Shown here: positions 21,122 through 30,787 of the stretch, piece after piece
Layout of the letters: the number at the start of each line of letters is the position of its first letter
Position numbering within the stretch: position 1 is the first letter of the stretch
DNA from: Nocardioides ungokensis
GTDB lineage: Bacteria > Actinomycetota > Actinomycetes > Propionibacteriales > Nocardioidaceae
Direction: 5' to 3'
Assembly: GCF_013466985.1 (NCBI RefSeq)
Contig: NZ_CP059164.1
Location: forward strand, 3,295,001-3,359,000
DNA length: 64,000 nucleotides
Notes under the pieces: model-generated
The model's database searches: none
What the model saw: only the letters and a program-made list of their open reading frames with translations
Told to the model about the DNA's origin: nothing
Position numbers and translations under genes: made by a program

Positions 21122-22038
21122 TCAGCCCTTGACGTAGGACAGCTTCTCGGCCACCTTCCCGTCCCGCATCCGCAGCACGTCGGCCCCACGAACGTGCGCC
21201 GGCGTGCCGTCGTCGCCGGTCCAGTCGAAGCGCCAGCGCAGCACGCCCCGGTCCCCGCACACGAACCACTCCTCCTCGGTGAAGGCGGCGTCCCGGGTGG
21301 TGCCGAACAGGTCCTCCCACACCGCGCGTACGGCCGCCGCCCCCTCGACCCGGGTCCCGTCCGGGGCCGGCTCGGTGCCCTCGAAGACGCAGTCGTCGGT
21401 CATCAGGGCCATGATCGCGTCGACGTCCCCGCGCCCGAAGGCCGCCGAGAACCGCGCGAGCGCAGCGTGGTTGGGCCCCCACGCCGCGTCCCGGCCCGCA
21501 CCGGCCAGCAGCTCGCTCTGGGCGTCACCGTGCGAGGCGGCCCGGGGTCCGATCGCTCCGGCGGACCGGTAGAGCTCCTCGCGCTCGGCGAACCAGGTGG
21601 CCACCTCGTGCACCAGCGCCGGGTCGAGCCGCGGGTCGCCACCGGTCGCCACCGCCAGGTCCCAGGCGTGGATGAGGTGGTCGGCCGCCAGCTGGTGGAC
21701 GTACTCGTCGAGCTGCTCCTCGCCGTACGACAGGTGCACGGTGCCGCCCCGGGGCGCCGACTCGGCCACGGCTCGCGTGGCCTCCTGAGCCGCCGAGAGC
21801 GCGCTGTTGATCGCGTCGTTCCCGAGCAGGTCGCCGTCGAACCGGTCCCCCACCTCCTCGATGGTGCGGCCGGCGACGAGGGGCGCGGTCCACAGGTCCT
21901 CGCCGCACACGTGGTTGACCAGGTCCGCACCGTCCAGTCGCGGCACGGCGTCGGGTCGGCCCACCGGTCCGACGGCACGGCGTTGACGCGCTCGGCCCAG
22001 GTCTCGACGGTGCGGGCGTACATCGTGTTCAGATCCAT
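21122..22038 (-). CDS. DinB/TIGR03086 metal-binding domain fused to a SnoaL-like domain, one frameshift
   Basis: The N-terminal half is a mycothiol-type DinB four-helix domain: MDLNTMYARTVETWAERV, then LVNHVCGEDLWTAPL and LAADHLIHAWDLA, whose His residues would bind the metal. The C-terminal 120 residues are an NTF2/SnoaL-like domain (ALARFSAAFGRGDVDAIMAL, ending in VLRMRDGKVAEK). A missing G near 21935 splits the frame between DWTVR and DLVNH; correcting it gives 305 residues. The ATG overlaps the stop of the upstream phosphotransferase gene by one base (TGATG), so the two are probably coupled. Enzymatic role unknown. Confidence 0.78.
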
Positions 22039-23015
22039 CAGAGTTCTCCGCTCTCGAGCGTGGTTCGTGCTGCGCGGACCCACCAGTCGAGGTCCGCCTT
22101 CTCCCGCTGCCGGATCGCCGGGTCGGGGTGCTCCGCGGCGTCCAGAGCCTTGTTCCAGCCCAGCCACACCAGGCCCGAGAGCAGGGTCAGCCGCACCGAC
22201 CTCTCGTCCGCCGCCGGGCCGGCCGCGCGGCGGTAGGCCGCCAGCAGCTCCTCGCGGGTCGGGGCCAGGACCGACGCGCAGCCCGCGATGAACCGGGCGA
22301 GGTCGAGGGCGCCCGGTGCGGCGCTGGGCATCGACCAGTCGAGGAGCACCAGGTCGTCACCCTCGAAGGCCATGTTCACGGTGGCGACGTCGCCGTGGGC
22401 CAGGGTGACCGGCGCACGGCCGAGCGCGTCGGCGAGGGGGCGTACGTCGTCGAGCAGCCCGAGCACCGGGTCGGCCACGTCGGCCGGGACGGTCTCCGCG
22501 AAGATCTCCCAGCCGCGGCAGGCCAGGACCATCAGCTCGTTGCCCTCATCGGCCACGGCACGGATCCGGGCGGGCGCGAACAGGCTGAGCACCAGGTCCA
22601 GCGGCGCCAGCCCAGGGGGCGGGTCGCCGAGGAAGCCGCGGTGCAGCGCGGCCAACCGCTCCACGACCCAGAAGGCACGCGCCGGCGACAGGTGGTGCTC
22701 CCAGGTCAGCACGGTCTCGCCCAGGTCCCGCATCACGACGACGGTGGTCTCCCCCTCCAGCCACGCGTCCACGACCGCGTGGCCCACGCCGTCCGGCAGG
22801 CGGTCGAACACGCCGTCGCGCCACAGGACGTACTCGCGCCCGGGGCCACCACCGGTCAGGTCGAGGGTGAAGTCCTCGCCCGGCTGCACCCTCTTGACGA
22901 CCAGGGCGCGCCCGTCCGCGAGCCGGACCCGTTCCAGGCCGGCTCCCGACTTTCCCTCATGGCCCGAGATCGCGCGACGTTCGACCGCGTCGCGCAGCAG
23001 CTCTGCAGGCGCCAC
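22038..23015 (-). CDS. APH family phosphotransferase
   Basis: 325 residues, GTG start after GGAGG. Kinase-like fold of the aminoglycoside/choline phosphotransferase family. The catalytic loop LAHGDVATVNMAFEGDDLVL (HGDxxxxN, about residue 205) and the metal-binding LLDWSMP follow in order, and the ATP lysine is probably that of ALVVKRV. The small molecule phosphorylated is unknown; resistance is not implied. First gene of a two-gene unit with the DinB-SnoaL gene. Confidence 0.82.
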   Translation of the reverse strand: MAPAELLRDAVERRAISGHEGKSGAGLERVRLADGRALVVKRVQPGEDFTLDLTGGGPGREYVLWRDGVFDRLPDGVGHAVVDAWLEGETTVVVMRDLGETVLTWEHHLSPARAFWVVERLAALHRGFLGDPPPGLAPLDLVLSLFAPARIRAVADEGNELMVLACRGWEIFAETVPADVADPVLGLLDDVRPLADALGRAPVTLAHGDVATVNMAFEGDDLVLLDWSMPSAAPGALDLARFIAGCASVLAPTREELLAAYRRAAGPAADERSVRLTLLSGLVWLGWNKALDAAEHPDPAIRQREKADLDWWVRAARTTLESGEL

Positions 23016-23040
23016 GCCTCCACGGTGTCACTCGCCTCCC

Positions 23041-23076
23041 GCGCGCACCATGGCCCGTGCGGGCCATGGTGCGCGC
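23041..23076. terminator. Perfect 16-bp hairpin between the DHA2 exporter and the APH gene
   Basis: gcgcgcaccatggccc (23041-23056) pairs with 23061-23076 across a GTGC loop. It lies 6 bases past the exporter stop and 25 bases before the APH GTG. It can act as a terminator for the exporter, but it also occupies the only space for an APH promoter, so an operator role is possible. Confidence 0.65.
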
Positions 23077-23082
23077 GTGGGC

Positions 23083-24786
23083 TCAGCCCCGCGGGTCGGC
23101 AGGCGGACCGGCAGCTGCCACCGCGTCCGCGCGCGACGCGGCGCTCGCGGACGTGGCGCGCAGCTCGACCTTCGGCATCCAGAGCAGCACCAGGAAGGCG
23201 AGGAAGGCCACGACGCCGGCGATCAGGAAGACCGAGGCCATCGAGTCGGCGAAGCCCACCTTGAACGGGTGCGCGAGGACGGCGTTCATCCGGCCGATGA
23301 TCGAGGAGTCGTCCTGCACCTGGCCCAGGACTCCCCCGTCCGGGGTGGGGTGCTGCAGGGCCTGGACCACGGCCCGGTTGAGCGGGTCGGCCATCACCTG
23401 CGGGTCACGAACGGTGGCCGCCCAGGCCGGGGTGGCGGCGTCGGCGCGGACCGCGTTCGCGATGTTGCCTCCCACGCTGCCGAACAGGATCGAGAGGAAG
23501 ATCGCGACGCCCAGGGTGCCGCCGATCTGCCGGAAGAACGTCGCCGAGCTCGACGCCACGCCGATGTCGCGGGGCGGCACGGCGCTCTGCAGGATCAGCA
23601 GCAGCGGCTGCATGCAGTTGCCGAGGCCCAGGCCGAGCACGAACATCGGCAGCAGCACCTCGATGAGGGGCGTGTCGGCACCCGTCCGCGAGAGCAGCAG
23701 CAGCCCCGCGGTGATGAGCAGCGAGCCGACGAGCGGGAACGGCCGGGTCCGCCCGGTCCGGGAGATGACCTGCCCGGAGCCGATCGAGGCGGCCATCATC
23801 CCGACGACCATCGGCAGCATCAGGAAGCCGGCCTCGGTGGGCGAGGCGTCGTGCACGATCTGCATGTAGAGCGGCAGCAGCATGATGCCGCCGAACATCG
23901 CCATGCCGACGATGACGCTGGCGGCGATGGCCACCGCCGCCGCGCGCACCCGGAAGATCCGCAGGGGGATGAGCGCGGCCTCACCCATCCTCGCCTCGGC
24001 CCAGACGAAGGCGACCAGGCCCACCGCCCCGATGACGAAGGCCGTCAGCGACCGGCCGGAGTCCCAGCCCCACTGGCGGCCCTGCTCGGCCACGGTGAGC
24101 AGCGGCACCAGGGCGACGACCAGCCAGGTGGCGCCCCACCAGTCGATGCGGATGCTCGCCCGGTCGCGGGCCTGCTGGTGCAGGTGCAGGGTGCGCGCCA
24201 CCACGATCAGGGCGGCGACGCCGAGCGGCACGTTGACCAGGAAGACCCAGCGCCAGCCGGCCACCCCGAACAGCACCGACTGCCCGGCGAAGAACCCGCC
24301 GATCACCGGGCCGAGGACGCTGGAGGTGCCGAACATCGCCATGAAGTAGCCGCTGTAGCGCGCCCGCTCCCGCGGCGAGACGATGTCGCCGATGATCGCG
24401 AGCACCAGCGTGAACAGCCCGCCGGCGCCGATCCCCTGGATGGCGCGGAAGCCGGCGAGCATGTACATCGACGTGGCGAACGAGCACAGCGCCGAGCCGA
24501 CGATGAAGATCGTGATCGCGAACATGAAGAGCTTCTTGCGCCCGTACAGGTCGCCGAGCTTGCCGTAGATCGGCGTCGCGATCGTCGAGGTGATCAGGTA
24601 CGCCGTGGTCACCCAGGCCTGCACGGACAGGCCGTGGAGGTCGTCGGCGATGGTGCGGATCGCCGTGCTGACGATCGTCTGGTCCAGCGCCCCGAGGAAC
24701 ATGCCCATCATCAGGCCGGTGAGGATGGTGAGGACCTGGGCGTGGGTGTACTCGCCGGTCTCGGCCGGTGCGTGCTCGATGGTCAT
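23083..24786 (-). CDS. MFS drug exporter, DHA2 (EmrB/QacA) family
   Basis: 567 residues, about 14 membrane spans. Motif A-like YGKLGDLYGRKKLFM follows TM2, and the DHA2 start GLMMGMFLGALDQTIVSTA carries the conserved Asp in TM1. The extracellular loop near residues 450-515 (QALQHPTPDGG) is the long loop before the last span. It exports lipophilic cations or other drugs by proton antiport; the substrate is unknown. The C-terminus is Ala-rich and cytosolic. A TAGGCT element 8 bases before the ATG suggests a leaderless mRNA. Divergent from the ChaA-like gene. Confidence 0.88.
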   Translation of the reverse strand: MTIEHAPAETGEYTHAQVLTILTGLMMGMFLGALDQTIVSTAIRTIADDLHGLSVQAWVTTAYLITSTIATPIYGKLGDLYGRKKLFMFAITIFIVGSALCSFATSMYMLAGFRAIQGIGAGGLFTLVLAIIGDIVSPRERARYSGYFMAMFGTSSVLGPVIGGFFAGQSVLFGVAGWRWVFLVNVPLGVAALIVVARTLHLHQQARDRASIRIDWWGATWLVVALVPLLTVAEQGRQWGWDSGRSLTAFVIGAVGLVAFVWAEARMGEAALIPLRIFRVRAAAVAIAASVIVGMAMFGGIMLLPLYMQIVHDASPTEAGFLMLPMVVGMMAASIGSGQVISRTGRTRPFPLVGSLLITAGLLLLSRTGADTPLIEVLLPMFVLGLGLGNCMQPLLLILQSAVPPRDIGVASSSATFFRQIGGTLGVAIFLSILFGSVGGNIANAVRADAATPAWAATVRDPQVMADPLNRAVVQALQHPTPDGGVLGQVQDDSSIIGRMNAVLAHPFKVGFADSMASVFLIAGVVAFLAFLVLLWMPKVELRATSASAASRADAVAAAGPPADPRG

Positions 24787-24794
24787 CGTCCTCG

Positions 24795-24800
24795 AGCCTA
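24795..24800 (-). promoter_or_regulatory. -10 element of the DHA2 exporter, leaderless type
   Basis: TAGGCT on the minus strand, 8 bases before the ATG at 24786. Confidence 0.45.
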
Positions 24801-24823
24801 GGACGTCCTTGGGTGGGGTTCCC

Positions 24824-24829
24824 TAGGGT
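24824..24829 (+). promoter_or_regulatory. -10 element of the ChaA-like gene, leaderless type
   Basis: TAGGGT, 6 bases before the ATG at 24836, with no ribosome site between. Confidence 0.5.
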
Positions 24830-24835
24830 CTGGGC

Positions 24836-25952
24836 ATGGATGCGGTGGTGTCGAGCAGGTTCCGGTGGACGGTCGTCACACCCGTCGTGGCGCTCGTGGT
24901 GCTGGCCGCGTCCTGGGGTCGGCACCCGAACGGCGCGGCCGGCGCCCTGCTCGTCGCGGTCGTGGGCGGCGTGCTCGTCGGGGCGGTCCTGGCCGCGGTC
25001 CACCACGCGGAGGTCGTGGCGCACCGGGTCGGCGAGCCCTTCGGCTCGCTGATCCTCGCCGTCGCCGTGACCGTGATCGAGGTGGCGCTGATCATCACGC
25101 TCATGGTCAGCGGCGACAAGGACACCTCAGGGCTCGCCCGTGACACCGTGTTCGCGGCGGTGATGATCTCGGTCAACGGGATCGTCGGCCTGGCCCTCGT
25201 GGTGGGGGCGCTGCGCCACCACCTCGCGGTCTTCAACCCCGAGGGCGCCGGGTCGGCCCTGGCCACCGTGATCACCCTGGCGTCGGTGACGCTGGTGCTG
25301 CCCCGCTTCACCACCAGCGAGCCGGGCCCGGAGTTCTCCTCCTCGCAGCTGGCCTTCGCCGCGGTCGCCTCCCTGGCGCTCTACGCACTGTTCGTGTTCA
25401 CCCAGACCGTCAGGCACCGCGACTTCTTCCTGCCGGTCGACTCCGGACCGGGACCGGTCGACGCCGACGGCGACGGGCACGCCGACCCGCCCTCCGGCCG
25501 CACGGCGATGGCCAGCCTGGGCCTGCTGCTGGTCTCGCTCGTCTCCGTCGTCGGCCTGGCCAAGGTGGAGTCACCCGCGATCGAGGACGGCGTCGCCGCC
25601 GCCGGCTTCCCCGCGGCGTTCGTGGGGGTGGTGATCGCCCTGCTCGTGCTGCTGCCGGAGTCGATCGCGGCCGTCCGGGCGGCGGCACGCGACGACGTCC
25701 AGGTCAGCCTCAACCTGGCGTACGGCTCGGCGATGGCCTCGATCGGCCTGACCATCCCGACCATCGCGGCCCGCCTCCATCTGGCTCGACGGTCCGCTGG
25801 CACTCGGGCTCGACGCCATGCAGATGGTGCTGCTCGCGATCTCCGTGGTCGTCGGTGTGCTGACCGTGGTGCCCGGGCGGGCCAAGCCGCTCAACGGCGG
25901 GGTGCACCTGGTGCTGCTGGCGGCGTACCTGTTCCTGTCCGTGCAGCCCTGA
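24836..25952 (+). CDS. ChaA-type Ca2+(Na+)/H+ antiporter, one frameshift near the 3' end
   Basis: About 371 residues after correction, roughly 11 membrane spans. The first repeat AVTVIEVALIITLMVSG and the second VVIALLVLLPESIAAVRAA carry the acidic residues of the CaCA alpha-repeats (E in VIEVAL and in LLPESIA). An extra C near 25772 moves the frame; after it the family end continues as SIWLDGPLALGLDAMQMVLL and ends VHLVLLAAYLFLSVQP at TGA 25950-25952. The uncorrected frame would run a random tail to 25996. Predicted role: exporting calcium or sodium at alkaline pH. Confidence 0.85.
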
Positions 25953-25959
25953 GCAGCCG

Positions 25960-27156
25960 TCAGCGGGACGCGAGCACCCGCACCGGCATGATGTAGCGGG
26001 TCGGCAGCGAGGCGGTCGAGCGCAGGTGGATGTTCTGCAGCAGGCCGATCGCGAGCATGCCCGCGAACATCGAGCTGCCGCCGTACGACACGAACGGCAG
26101 CGGGACGCCGGTGACCGGCATGATGCCCAGGCACATGCCGACGTTCTGGAAAGCCTGGAAGCCGAACCAGCAGGCGATGCCGGCGGCCGCGACCCGGCCG
26201 AAGACGTCGTCGGTGTGCCGCGCGATGGCCAGCGCCCGCCAGATCACGATGCCGATCAGGGCGATCAGCACGCCCGCGCCGACGAGGCCGAGCTCCTCGC
26301 CCGCGACGGTGAAGATGAAGTCGGTGTGCTGCTCGGGCACGAAGCCGGCGCGCGTCTGGGAGCCGTGGAAGAGGCCCTGGCCGAAGAGGCCGCCGTTGCC
26401 GACCGCGATGCGCGCCTGCTCGGTGTTGTAGCCGGCGCCCCGCGGGTCGAGGTCGGGGTTGGTGAACGCCATGAAGCGGTCGACCTGGTACTGCTTGAGG
26501 AAGCCGGCCGCGACCGCGACCGCAGCCGCGGTGACGCCGCCGACGCCGAGCAGGGCCAGCCAGCGCCGGGGGGCGCCCGAGGTCGCCAGGACGCCGAAGA
26601 CCGTCGCCGAGAGCACGAGCATCGTGCCGAGGTCGGGCTGCAGCATGATCAGGGCGGCGGGGACGCCGGCGATCACCAGCATGCCGACCACCTCGGCGGT
26701 CCCGACCTGGTTGTGCCAGTGGTTCTCCGCGCGCTCGGCGACCAGCAGCGCCATGCCGATGACCACGGCGAGCTTGGCGAACTCCGACGGCTGGATCGAC
26801 ATCCCGCCGAGCTCGAGCCACGAACGCGACCCGTTGATGGTCGAGCCCATCGTCAGGACCATGACCAGCCCGACGATCGAGGCGAGGTAGACCAGCGGGG
26901 CCACGATCCGCACCCACCGGTGGTCGGTGGCCATCACGATCACCAGCAGCACGAGGCCGATGGCGACGTTGACCAGCTGCTTCTTCAGGTACGCCGTGGG
27001 GTCGCCGAGGGTGAGGTCGTCGCGGTGCGAGGTGGCCGACCACACCAGCAGGCTGCCGAGGGTGACCAGGGCGAGCACCGCGAGCATCAGCAGCCAGTCG
27101 AGGCCGGGCGCGCGCAGGGTGCTGCGGGCGGAGCGGGGGCTGGGCTGGTGGGGCAT
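25960..27156 (-). CDS. rodA: Rod-shape SEDS glycosyltransferase RodA
   Basis: 398 residues, about 10 membrane spans. RodA polymerises lipid II into glycan strands with PBP2. Family features include the ATSHRDDLTLGDPTAYLKKQ N-terminal region, GSRSWLELGGMSIQPSEFAK, the FTVAGEELGLVGAG segment and PVTGVPLPFVSYGGSSM. The ATG follows GGAGGAC and sits one base past the mrdA stop, so it is co-translated as last gene of mreBCD-mrdA-rodA. Called rodA rather than ftsW because of this context. Confidence 0.95.
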   Translation of the reverse strand: MPHQPSPRSARSTLRAPGLDWLLMLAVLALVTLGSLLVWSATSHRDDLTLGDPTAYLKKQLVNVAIGLVLLVIVMATDHRWVRIVAPLVYLASIVGLVMVLTMGSTINGSRSWLELGGMSIQPSEFAKLAVVIGMALLVAERAENHWHNQVGTAEVVGMLVIAGVPAALIMLQPDLGTMLVLSATVFGVLATSGAPRRWLALLGVGGVTAAAVAVAAGFLKQYQVDRFMAFTNPDLDPRGAGYNTEQARIAVGNGGLFGQGLFHGSQTRAGFVPEQHTDFIFTVAGEELGLVGAGVLIALIGIVIWRALAIARHTDDVFGRVAAAGIACWFGFQAFQNVGMCLGIMPVTGVPLPFVSYGGSSMFAGMLAIGLLQNIHLRSTASLPTRYIMPVRVLASR

Positions 27157-27157
27157 G

Positions 27158-29298
27158 TCAGTCCTCCCGTGCGGGCGGCAGGATCGAGCCGTCCTTCATG
27201 AACGTGGGCAGGTCCTTCGGCGGGACGGTGCCGGGGATCGCGGCGTGCGCGGGGTCGACGTTCATCCCCTTGATGCCGTAGAGCGCCTCCCAGATCTTGC
27301 GGACCGCCGGGCCGGAGGTGCCCGAGCCGGTGCCGGCCTGGGTGACCATCATGACCACGACGTAGTTGTCGTCGAAGGTCGCCACCCACGAGGTCGACTG
27401 CTTGCCGTAGACCTCGGCCGAGCCGGTCTTGCCGCGGATGTGCACGGTGTCGAGCGGGAAGTCGATGAACTTCCAGGCCAGGGTGCCCACCTTGGGCGTG
27501 CCGAGCAGCGCCTGGTTGACGTAGCGGATGCTCGACGCGGACGCGTCCACCTTGCCGGTCGCCCTGGGCGTGAAGCGCTTGAGGACCTTGCCGTCGGCGC
27601 TCACGATCGCCTTGGCGATCTGCGGCTTCCACAGGGTGCCGCCGTTGGAGAGCGCGGCGTACGCGCGGGCGAGCTGGAGCGGCGTGACGATCGTGTCGCC
27701 CTGCCCGATCGAGTAGTTCACCGCGTCGCCGGCCCGGTAGTAGCTGCCCTCGAGACAGAACTCGTGGGCGAACAGCTTCAGGAAGGCGCTCGGGGCGTTG
27801 CCCTTGCGGTCCATCGAGCAGTAGTAGCCCTTCATGGACTTCCAGTAGGCGAGCTTCCAGTGCCGGTCGGCGATCCGACCGCTGGCCTCGCCCGGCAGGT
27901 CGATGCCGGTCTCGCTGCCGAAGCCGAAGTTCTTGGCCTCCTGGACCAGCGGGTCCTTGGCGTTCACGTTGGTCGGGTCCGAGCCGTACTTCTGCCAGAA
28001 GTGGAAGCCGACCCGGTAGAAGAACGTGTCGCACGAGAGCTGCAGGGCGCGGTCGAAGCCGATCATCCCGTAGGCCTCGGACTCGTAGTTCTTGAACCAC
28101 CGGTTGCCCACCTGGAAGCCCGAGGAGCAGTCCAGGCGGGTCTGCGGGGTGAAGCCGTTGTTGAGCGCCCCGACGGTCATGATCGGCTTCCAGGTGGAGC
28201 CGGGGGCGAACTGGCCCTGCGTCGCTCGGCTGAGCAGCGGGGTGCCGGCCGCGTCGGAGTAGAGTGGGCCAGCTGCTTCTTGGTGATGCCGCCGACCCAC
28301 ACCGAGGGGTCGTACGTCGGCTGGCTGGCCATCGAGATGATCCGGCCCGACTTGGCGTCCATCACCACGACGGCACCGGAGTCGGCCTTGTAGTTCTGGT
28401 GGGTGACCGGGTCGTAGGTCTGCCTGGCCAGCTTGATCGTCTGCGCCAGCTGCTTCTCGACCACGCCCTGCACCTTGGCGTCGATCGACGTCACCAGGGT
28501 GTCGCCGGGCTGGCCCTTGACCTCGCTGCTGTTGCCGAGCACGCGGCCCATCGAGTCCACGGCGACCCGCTTGTAGCCGGGCATCCCGCGCAGCCACGCG
28601 TCGTACTGCTTCTCGACGCCGGCGCCCACCGAGGAGGCGCCGTTGAGGGAGCGGTCGCCGTGCTTCTGGGCGCGGTCGTACTCCTGCGCCGTGATCGGGC
28701 TCAGGTAGCCGAGCACGTGCGCGAGGTTGTCGCCGAAGGGCTGCGGGTAGGCCCGCACGCTCTGCTGCTCGGCGACGACGGACGGGTAGTCCTCGGGCTG
28801 CTCGAGGATCCGCAGCGCCACACCCTGGCGGACGTCGGAGGCGACGGGGACGGGCTGGTACGGCGAGCCGTTCCAGCAGGTGCCCGTCACGCTCCCGGAC
28901 TCACCACAGGTGACCAGCCGCTGGCGGATCGTCGCGGGCTTCTGGCCGACCACCGCACCCAGCCGCTCGATGAGCTTGCCCCGCTGCGAGTGAGACATCT
29001 TGTCGAGCATCGCCCGGTCGACCGAGACCACCCACGAGGTGCGGTTGGCGACCAGCGGGCGACCCATGTCGTCGACGATCAGGCCGCGCTGCGGCTGGAC
29101 GACGACCTCGCGGACCGACTGGGAGGCCGCCTGCGCGTGATACTCCTCGCCACCGACGACCTGGAGGTAGTAGAGCCGGGCGAAGAGCGTCGCGAAGAGC
29201 GCGAAGACGAGCGCCTGGATCACGATCAGGCGCAGCCGGCTCTTGGTGGTGGCGGCCGCGGACATGCGCCCCGACGGCCCGGAGTCGCGCGGCGCCAT
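27158..29298 (-). CDS. mrdA: Penicillin-binding protein 2 (MrdA), one frameshift
   Basis: 713 residues after correction. It cross-links peptidoglycan for elongation. Order: a short cytosolic N-terminus, one membrane segment (LIVIQALVFALFATLFARLYYL), the PBP dimerisation domain (QPQRGLIVDDMGRPLVANRT), then the transpeptidase with SxxK in APGSTWKPIM, SxN-like SCDTFFYR and KTGS in GKTGSAEVYG. One C is missing near 28264 (gagtgggc on the + strand), between KKQLAH and LYSDAAGTPL. The ATG overlaps the mreD stop by one base. Confidence 0.94.
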
Positions 29299-29807
29299 CA
29301 CGCCGTCCGGGCGGGCTCGAGGCGGTGGAACATCCGCATCAGCAGCGGCAGCACGAAGGGCGTCAGCAGGACGTCCCACACGACGGCGACCAGGATGACG
29401 CGGAGCAGGTCGGGCACGCCGAGGGCGGGGTCCCGGAGCACCAGGCCGCTGATGGCGAAGATCGAGGTGCCGACGAAGGACGACGCGGCCACGGTCGCGA
29501 CGACCGTGGTGGCGGTGGGCTTCACGTCCTGGCGCATCCGGCCGGCCAGCCAGCCGACGACGACCAGGGCCAGGGCCCAGCGGCCCGCCACGTGGTCGGC
29601 CGGCGGCGCCAGGTCGAGCGCGACCCCGGCGAGGAAGCCGAGGACCACCGCGAACTGCGGACCGCGGGTGAGCGCGGCGGCGACCACGACGAGCAGGCAG
29701 AGGTTGGGCACGATGCCCTCGAAGGCCAGGTGCGGGAACACCGTGACCTGGAGGACCAGCGCCACCGCGACGGCGAGGGCGGCCACCAGGCCGCGCACCG
29801 CGCTCAC
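29298..29807 (-). CDS. mreD: Rod shape-determining membrane protein MreD
   Basis: 169 residues with five or six membrane spans and no soluble domain, which is the MreD pattern. It starts at a GTG in a GTGA overlap with the mreC stop and ends in a TGATG overlap with mrdA. Sequence identity in this family is low, so the call rests on topology and on position between mreC and mrdA. Confidence 0.92.
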   Translation of the reverse strand: MSAVRGLVAALAVAVALVLQVTVFPHLAFEGIVPNLCLLVVVAAALTRGPQFAVVLGFLAGVALDLAPPADHVAGRWALALVVVGWLAGRMRQDVKPTATTVVATVAASSFVGTSIFAISGLVLRDPALGVPDLLRVILVAVVWDVLLTPFVLPLLMRMFHRLEPARTA

Positions 29808-30787
29808 CTCAGGCTCCCGTCGGCCTCGATGACCGCCCGGTCGCTGCGGGTGCCCGACGGCACCACGACACCGACGAGGTCCAGGGACGCGAAGTCGACG
29901 TAGGGATCGATCACCGCGCGCTGGGTCGACTCCCGCACGCTGCTGTAGACGCTGGTGACGCGGCCGACCGGCACGCCGGAGACGTACGGCGCGCCGTCCT
30001 TGCTGCCCCAGGTGACCACCGTGTCGTGGCTGGCCGGGACCTCCGCACCGTCGACCAGGTCGAGGTCGAGCCGGCCGTCGCCCCCGATCTCGCCGCGGCC
30101 GTGCAGGAAGCCGACCTCCATGCTCTCGCCGACCCGGCCGCCGACGACCGAGTCCGTGTCGACGATCAGCAGGACGGTGGCGGTGGTCCTGGTGACGCGC
30201 AGGACCCGGCCGACCAGGCCGTCGTTGTTGAGGACCGTCATGTCCGGATGGATCCCGGCGGTGGAGCCCGCGTCGATGGTCACGGTGTCGGAGAAGGTCT
30301 GGGCCGACCCCATCGCGACCACCCGGGCCGGGACCAGGGCGTAGCCGAGGTTGTCCGCGGCGGCGGTCAGGCCGTCGTACTCACGGAGGCGGTTGCGGTC
30401 GTAGTCCTCGGTGGCCGCCGCCGACCGCAGCCGGGAGTTCTCCGCCTGGAGCCGGGCGACGTCCTCGTTCAGGGCGCCGCGCGAGCGGAACCAGTCCGGG
30501 ACGGCGGTGAAGGGCCGGATCGCGGTCGCGGTGCCGGTCTCGACGGGTCCGAAGACCTCACCCACGGCGCGCCGCGCCGACTCGACCGGGGAGTCGTCAC
30601 CGCCGTGGTAGTCGAGCGTGATGAGCGTCAGGCTGGCCAGCACCAGGGCCACCAGCAGGGAGCGCGACGGGCGGGAGCCGTCGTCGAGCTGGCCGGAGCC
30701 GCCCCAGCGGCGCTCCCGGCCCGCCCTGGAGCGGCTGCGACCACCGAACCCGCCGGACGGCTTGCGGAGCCTGTCGAGCGGACCCAT
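29804..30787 (-). CDS. mreC: Rod shape-determining protein MreC
   Basis: 327 residues. A basic, Gly/Arg-rich cytosolic N-terminus of about 45 residues precedes the single membrane span (LLVALVLASLTLITLDY). A coiled coil follows (ALNEDVARLQAENSRLRSAA), then the beta-rich periplasmic-type domain with GSTAGIHPDMTVLNNDGLVG. MreC scaffolds PBP2 and RodA outside the membrane. ATG in a TGATG overlap with the mreB stop. Confidence 0.95.
   Translation of the reverse strand: MGPLDRLRKPSGGFGGRSRSRAGRERRWGGSGQLDDGSRPSRSLLVALVLASLTLITLDYHGGDDSPVESARRAVGEVFGPVETGTATAIRPFTAVPDWFRSRGALNEDVARLQAENSRLRSAAATEDYDRNRLREYDGLTAAADNLGYALVPARVVAMGSAQTFSDTVTIDAGSTAGIHPDMTVLNNDGLVGRVLRVTRTTATVLLIVDTDSVVGGRVGESMEVGFLHGRGEIGGDGRLDLDLVDGAEVPASHDTVVTWGSKDGAPYVSGVPVGRVTSVYSSVRESTQRAVIDPYVDFASLDLVGVVVPSGTRSDRAVIEADGSLR

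Noticed and set aside
22288..24801. 837-residue plus-strand frame opposite the APH and DHA2 genes
   Set aside because: Composition is Arg/Asp/His/Gln-rich with no domain, and it covers two clear genes on the other strand.
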